A stretch of 64,000 bases of DNA from Blastocystis sp. Blastoise (taxonomy: Eukaryota; Sar; Bigyra; Opalinata; Blastocystidae). Shown here in pieces: positions 39,380-64,000 of this stretch. The stretch spans positions 840,001 to 904,000 of the forward strand of contig JBBPEB010000004.1 of the NCBI GenBank assembly GCA_039096225.1, in the 5' to 3' direction. Within the stretch, counting starts at the first letter, position 1, and each line of letters opens with the position of its first letter. The notes beneath the pieces were generated by a model. It saw only the letters and a list, made by a program, of their open reading frames with translations. It made no database searches and was not told where the DNA came from. The position numbers and the translations under genes are program-made.

Positions 39380-40507
39380 CTCTAAAGAAGAATAAATGAA
39401 TTCCTTTCAGAAATAACCTCCTTTTAATTATTTTCAATTTTTTTTTCCTGACTTGGAAAATGTCACGACTTTCAGTCAAAATCCATAAATGTTCCTGATT
39501 TTCTAAGAATACATCAATAATTCTTTATTAATACTCTTTTTCTGATGATTTGATTAACAATCTCTATTATATAGCTATCTAAATGCATTGCTATTTTCAA
39601 GAAATATACAATTTCATTAATTTAAAACATAACTACAAATCTTCATATTCGTCATTATTCTATTTGATTTTTATTTACCTTTGATGCAATCTCTAAGACG
39701 TTTGTGGAACTGTAGAATGTATTTAAGTATTATAATTAGCAAGTAAATTGTTGCTTGTATTGACTAATTACGTATTTTTCATTAAATACTAACTTTCTAA
39801 ATATAAAATATAATGTACATTGTGTACAAATAATTTTAATCAACCAAATCTTCTTTTACTTTAGAATAATAGGTCATTTCCATTATTATTTATATAAAGA
39901 AGACTTTGAAACAATTTTGTATTAATATACATACATGTTATTTACGTATGAGCTTATAATTTAGTGTAAGAAATGATTTGTAAAAAATGCTAAAAAGAAA
40001 CTCACATATCTTTTTATTTGATAGTAATGAATGGATCAAGCAAATATAGCTCCAAAGAAATACAAGCTTTATATGCATTTATACTACCGAAAAATTAATG
40101 TTGATCATTATTAATTTGTTCTTTTATCATTTCGGTCGTTATAAAATATACTTTTGAAACTTTATTTGTATATAAAATCTAGTCTTTAGAACATATATAT
40201 AAAGAATTATGAGGAGAAGAACACAATTGACAAAAAGAGAAAGATATTTAAATTCACGGGAAATACTCGTCATATAGGGATATCTAATAAATGAACCACG
40301 AAAAACTTATAATTATGTCGACGAATGTTGTGTAATTCTATTACTCTTCTTTTCATACATTCCAAAACTGTTCGTTAGTGATTATTTTTTAATAATTTGT
40401 TATTTTCTGTGTCAACATCATCTTAGATATTATAAAAATCACAAAGAGATTTCATTTATATCCAGCAGCGTCTTAGATCTTAATTTCTTGGTTTGAATAT
40501 CACTACT
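39380..40507. other. Divergent intergenic region, SCYL1 and first BTB-LRR gene
   Basis: About 1.1 kb between two divergently transcribed genes. AT-rich, no frame or repeat supported; expected to hold both promoters. Confidence 0.5.
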
Positions 40508-44570
<4,063 letters not shown>

Positions 44571-45345
44571 ACAAACGATATGATTATTGTATACATTCTT
44601 TTCATATTTTTCTTCTCACTGTTATATCATATATTCAAATTTAATATATATACTATATATATATATATATATATGTTATTTAGTCTTTTTCAATTTCTTC
44701 TAAAATATTTCTATCCTTTATAACTTATCACTATTATGATTCTTTTCATTTTCCATTTTATTTTATTTATTTCTATTCCTTATTTTAAATTAAATATCTA
44801 CACAACCGAATCAATATTATATGCTTTATTTTTTTCATAGAAAAATAGTTTTTAATAACATTTTTTCAATTCTCTATTTGATAAAGAATCTTTGATAGTC
44901 TATTTGTTTTCTAGTTGCTATAGAATGCGAAAAAAGCAGTGAGGATGATAATCAAAAGACTATTTTATCAATGGAAAAATGAAAACTCCAACAATCACTC
45001 TTAAAATTCTTTTCTCATAGCATAACTATCTCAATAAAGCAGACTTTAATTATATTATAATAACAAATTAGTATGATCAATATTTTATAAACAGTTAAAT
45101 AGCAAAAAACGATATAAGATTTAAAAATTTTAAGTTTTTTCAGCATAATTATAGTATATTTCATCTTAGTAAATGAAATTTTCAGGAAAAAAATTCAAAA
45201 TATTAAAAAACTTTTGAAAACGCTAAATAGTTCATAATTTTCTATACAGTATGTATTTAGTAAAATATCATTCATTAGAATATACTATTATAATTTCCAG
45301 TTTGTTTTAAATTTAATTTATATAGTTATTCATACAAATTATATT
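44571..45345. other. Intergenic between the BTB-LRR paralogues
   Basis: About 775 bp between two tandem genes of the same family. AT-rich; no frame or remnant LRR exon recognised. Confidence 0.5.
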
Positions 45346-48300
45346 ATGTCATCCACAGAATCAATAGAAGAATCTGCTATATGTATGTATTATTTGTATA
45401 ATCATGTTTTCTATCTGTTTGCCATAAGTACTATCAGAATTTTAAATAGTGTGCTTCCTTTTTTCGGATTCGAAAACATTGTTTTTAGAAAGTGATCTCG
45501 TCAATCAATATCCATCAAGTCTTCTCTATCAAGGTTATCAAAAAGGAAAGTGTATAGTTGATGGACAAACCATGTATGTTGTTGATCACGAAAAAAATGC
45601 TATTGAATATGTTATTTCATTGATAATCAATAAAGATATCAATTTTGCTAATTTGCCTGAAGAGATTTTACCTGATGTTTATACAGATTTATGTGATTTC
45701 TTTCCTGATAATTTTGATGATATGAAGAAACAACTCCTAGTTGCCGTTAAAGTACAATTTATTATGATTGTAAAGAATCAGAATGATTCATTATACCAAC
45801 GAGTGTTAAAACGTTCAAAAATTGATGAAGATCTATTGTCAGAGTTATTAGATGTCAAAACAATTGATGATTTACATCCTTCTAAACATTATACATATAT
45901 GACTGATGGTATGTGATTATTCTTATATACATGATAAATATTATAGGTTGTTTAACAAATTCAAAAATTGATTATTTCGTCAAGTATATGCCCTATTTTG
46001 ATTTTTTTCATTTTGATATCGTTATTATTCGTTATGATGGTCCCTTAAAGATACAAAATACTAATACGCAATCATCAATATTGAATATGAATAAGAAAAA
46101 AGAGAAATTTCATTTTATCAAAAACTTTATTCATCCTATTATATTTGATGTTTTTAAAGATCTTGATTTTTGCCAATGCAGTAGTAAGCTATTTTTTTAA
46201 TTTATACTGAATCCATTTAATATATAATATTAATCATCCTTTTTTTCTTAAATTTAACTTTCTATGATGCTATAGTCTCTTATAAACATAATAAGAACAT
46301 TCAATATGATGATTGTTTTCAATATAAATACTGTCCTTCCTCCTTCACAAAAGTTTCTACTCCTGGAAAAAGACCTCTTAGCGAAAGTATTACTTTACTA
46401 ATTATCATAATTATATAATATAATAAACAGTAGTAATTTTAAATATATATATAGATTTAGAAAAAGATTATATATTACAATATATAAAGTATGATATATA
46501 ATAAATTTTATCTAGAATATATTATATAAATAGATTAGTAGATATACATACAAGGGATCTTCTTTCTCTCTTATTCCCAGAGTTCATATGTAGTCGAGTC
46601 ACAGAAATCATTCCTTGTATATATAAATACTCTTTATTTTTTGTTAATCTTATATAAAAAATTTTTTATTATAGCAAGTCATTTGCCTGATGAGATAATT
46701 CAGTCGTTATTTCAAATCTATAAACAAAATACTTTTGATAATCTTGTTGACTTAAATTTATCATGTATATACTTATCAATATTTATTTAATATCATATAT
46801 TTAATATCATATATTTAATATCATATATATATATATATATATTTAATAGTTGGAAGTCTTAATGAAAAATCACTTGAAGAACTACTTAAATTATTAAAGA
46901 ATAACTCATTCAATGTGTTTATTATCGATTTCTCAAGTATATTATATTTCTCATTTTACTTGTATTTATATGATTCATAATGATTCTGTATTTAGATTAT
47001 GAATTTACTGAAACAAGTTATAATTATTTACGTTCTTTTATCTTATCATTCATGAAAGAGAAATACAAATATCTATCAACAATCAAATTTTCTAATTGTA
47101 TTATATCTCTTCTTATTCTTTATATCTATTGATAAATACATTATTCTTTTTTTATTATATATTTTATAGGTGACTTTCAAAACAAATATTCCCTTATTAA
47201 TCTTCTTGACAATAACGTTTTTTATAGAATCGAAAATCTTTATTTAGATGGTACATATATATATTATTATGTAGTGATTCATCTATATTATATCTAGGTA
47301 CTACCAATATTTCTGATCTTTCATCATCCTATGAATATCTTTGTCATAATAATTATCTTCATTTAAAAAATCTTTATATTGATCGTATATATGTTTTAAT
47401 TCGTTATTAACTATATTCATATTATTTTATTTTTTGGAATATTTTAATTTTGATATTTTTATAGCTATATATATATCAAAAGATATAACAGAATCTTATC
47501 CATTCTACTCTCAACTCTTTATTAAGAATTATGTTCAAAATCTTGAATATTTTGGAATCACATGTATATATATTATAATATTATTATTTGCTTTTTCTGT
47601 TTAAATTTCTTATCTGATTTTGTTTATAACTTGTATTTTTAATAATCACTTCGTTGAACACGTATTCTTTTCGTAATATCATTCACTAATACTCTATTTA
47701 TAGCCGTTCCATTGACACTGGATCTTATTGAAATGTATAAACCAATTTTTACGTCATCCTGTTTTCAAACCATATATACTTTAGACCTAACAAGTATATA
47801 TTATGTTTTATATTAACATTCTTTATTATTCTTTTTTTTTCTTATTATAATAATAATTGTTATTATTCTTTTCATCTTCACTGTAATAGTAATAATAATA
47901 AATATTATTATATAGATACAGAACTAACAGATACATTATTCTATGAGTTTATATCTATGAATAATGACGGGGCATTTAAAGGAATTCAAGAACTTAATTT
48001 ATCCAGTATCTTACTATTACACTTTATTATATATATCATTATTTATTTATAAAGATAATCCACTTACAATCACAAGTATGAAATTACTTTTTCAGTCAAT
48101 TTCAGATGGCCATTTCCCTCAGTTACATTCCTTAAATCTTTCAAGTATTTTTATTAACTGATTCTTATATATATATATAAATAATCTATTATTGAACCCA
48201 TTTTTTATAGATCTTTCATCTATAACTGAAATAGGATGGGAAACGTGTTTTAATATTCTTTATAAACGATTTAATATTAAAAATGATCCAAATGATTACT

Positions 48301-48386
48301 GCTTTATTCAATCATGGTCTCTACAATGTATATTAGTCTATATATTAAAATAAATATAATATAATTTTATAAATATAATATTATTC

Positions 48387-48437
<51 letters not shown>

Positions 48438-48988
48438 CCGATAATCTTGGAGAAAAAGGATTCAAATCGTTTTTCCAACTTATTAATAATAATATATTCA
48501 AAACAATTAAAAAACTTTATTTTAATAGTATATATAACTATATATATTATATTATATTAATTATATATTATTCATTATATTATAGATTCAGGACTAAGTG
48601 ATGATTCAATGCCATTACTTATTCAAGCTATTCAAAATAATAAACTTAACAACATTGTTTTATTAAGATTCTTCTGTATATATACTAGTAATATATTATT
48701 TTAAAATGCTATTTCTATAGCAAAGAGTATTTCTCTTCCAATTTTATCTCAATTATACTCATTATTAGACGATGATCATGTGCCATATTTAGTTGATATT
48801 ACTTCTCCAGGTTTATATATATATATTATATATTATACCTTTTCTTTATTGTTATATATATATATATATATTATATATATATATATATATATAAAGATGA
48901 TGTATGCCCAGAAAACGTGGATCAACTATGTAATATACTTAAAGGGCTTCACTCTGTCACTTCAGGTTCTCTTAAATATTTGATTTAA
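45346..48988 (+). CDS. BTB-like/leucine-rich-repeat protein B, 757 aa, 20 exons
   Basis: Exons: 45346-45382, 45450-45908, 45947-46183, 46276-46386, 46455-46488, 46516-46616, 46675-46764, 46850-46936, 46996-47097, 47170-47250, 47298-47384, 47465-47563, 47704-47793, 47916-48005, 48055-48144, 48211-48327, 48438-48527, 48586-48675, 48721-48810, 48897-48988. The second exon encodes a T1/BTB-like fold (FLESDLVNQYPSSLLYQGY ... MYVVDHEKNAIEYVISLI), alike in pattern to the BTB of the BTB-TLDc protein at 18667-20714. From about residue 330, LRR units follow (FDNLVDLNLS, FKGIQELNLS, FPQLHSLNLS), mostly one per 90-nt phase-1 exon. It has the same exon number and near-identical length as gene A, so the two are tandem duplicates, now well diverged. 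Probably an adaptor; function unknown. Confidence 0.82.
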
Positions 48989-49461
48989 TAAAAATAATAT
49001 ATCAATAAATGTATACTTTTATAGATAATTTTTTTTACATTAAATACTGTTTCCCATATTTATATATTTTTGTTTTGGATCAATATTGAATTCATTTATA
49101 TATATAAATACTTTTATTTGCTTTTTAATATCAAACAAAGCACTTGTTTTCTATAGTTAGTTTTATCTGCTATTTTTTTAGATGTATGTTTTTTTAATTA
49201 TATTTTGTGTACTATATATATGTTATCCGTAATCATGACTTATTTTTCTTAATAATGAATACAATAAAAATTGAAATAAGTTTTTGTTTAGTTTAAAGAT
49301 TAATTAAAACAATATAAATATATTTAAAAATAAGAATGAATATAAGAACTATTATGAATTCTTATTAAAGATATATATATATATTAAATTTAAAAAAATA
49401 ATAATAAAAATAAATATAATATTATGAATTTAAAAAATAAATAAATAAATTTAAAATAAAA
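48989..49461. other. Convergent intergenic region before the giant gene
   Basis: About 470 bp between the stop of BTB-LRR B (+) and the stop of the giant gene (-). Nothing recognised. Confidence 0.5.

Positions 49462-64000
<14,539 letters not shown>

Overview
The window is nuclear DNA from a very AT-rich unicellular eukaryote. The evidence is many short spliceosomal introns, almost all starting GTAT (mostly GTATAT) and ending ATAG/TTAG; microsatellites concentrated in introns; long asparagine and serine tracts in proteins; and standard stop codons. The gene set (sestrin, SCYL1-type pseudokinase, BTB-TLDc protein, RBR ligase, GT61 glycosyltransferase, fructosamine kinase, Myb-like protein, midasin-like AAA giant) fits an amoeboid protist or a basal, AT-rich fungal or holozoan lineage. 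I cannot place it more precisely from sequence alone. No rRNA, tRNA or CRISPR was recognised.

Layout. 1-2627 (-): Ser/Asn-rich low-complexity gene cut by the left edge. 3011-5062: pogo/Tigger-like transposon with an apparently intact transposase and near-identical 157-bp inverted repeats. 5314-7833 (-): GT61 glycosyltransferase. 8481-10109 (-): fructosamine-3-kinase-like gene with one exon junction that does not join in frame. 10482-11152: non-autonomous inverted-repeat element. 11929-15330 (+): Myb-like protein. 16383-17961 (+): type I membrane protein with a He_PIG-like module. 18667-20714 (-): BTB-TLDc protein. 21645-23369 (+): sestrin. 24255-27467 (+): methyltransferase-TPR protein. 28357-31141: 2.8-kb non-coding element with 40-bp inverted repeats. 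31216-32511 (+): small Cys-rich type I membrane protein. 32979-34266 (+): RBR-ZZ ubiquitin ligase. 34776-39379 (-): SCYL1. 40508-44570 and 45346-48988 (+): tandem BTB-LRR paralogues built largely of 90-nt phase-1 exons. 49462 to beyond the right edge (-): giant midasin-like AAA+/VWA protein.

There is no operon-like logic; genes are independent and about 0.4-1.1 kb apart. Several have housekeeping or stress roles: sestrin (amino-acid and oxidative stress, TORC1), SCYL1 (Golgi COPI traffic), GT61 (secretory-pathway glycosylation), FN3K (repair of glycated protein), RBR ligase (ubiquitin), and possibly the midasin-like protein (ribosome assembly). Exon models were built by hand and checked by reading-frame continuity across every junction; protein lengths quoted follow from those models.
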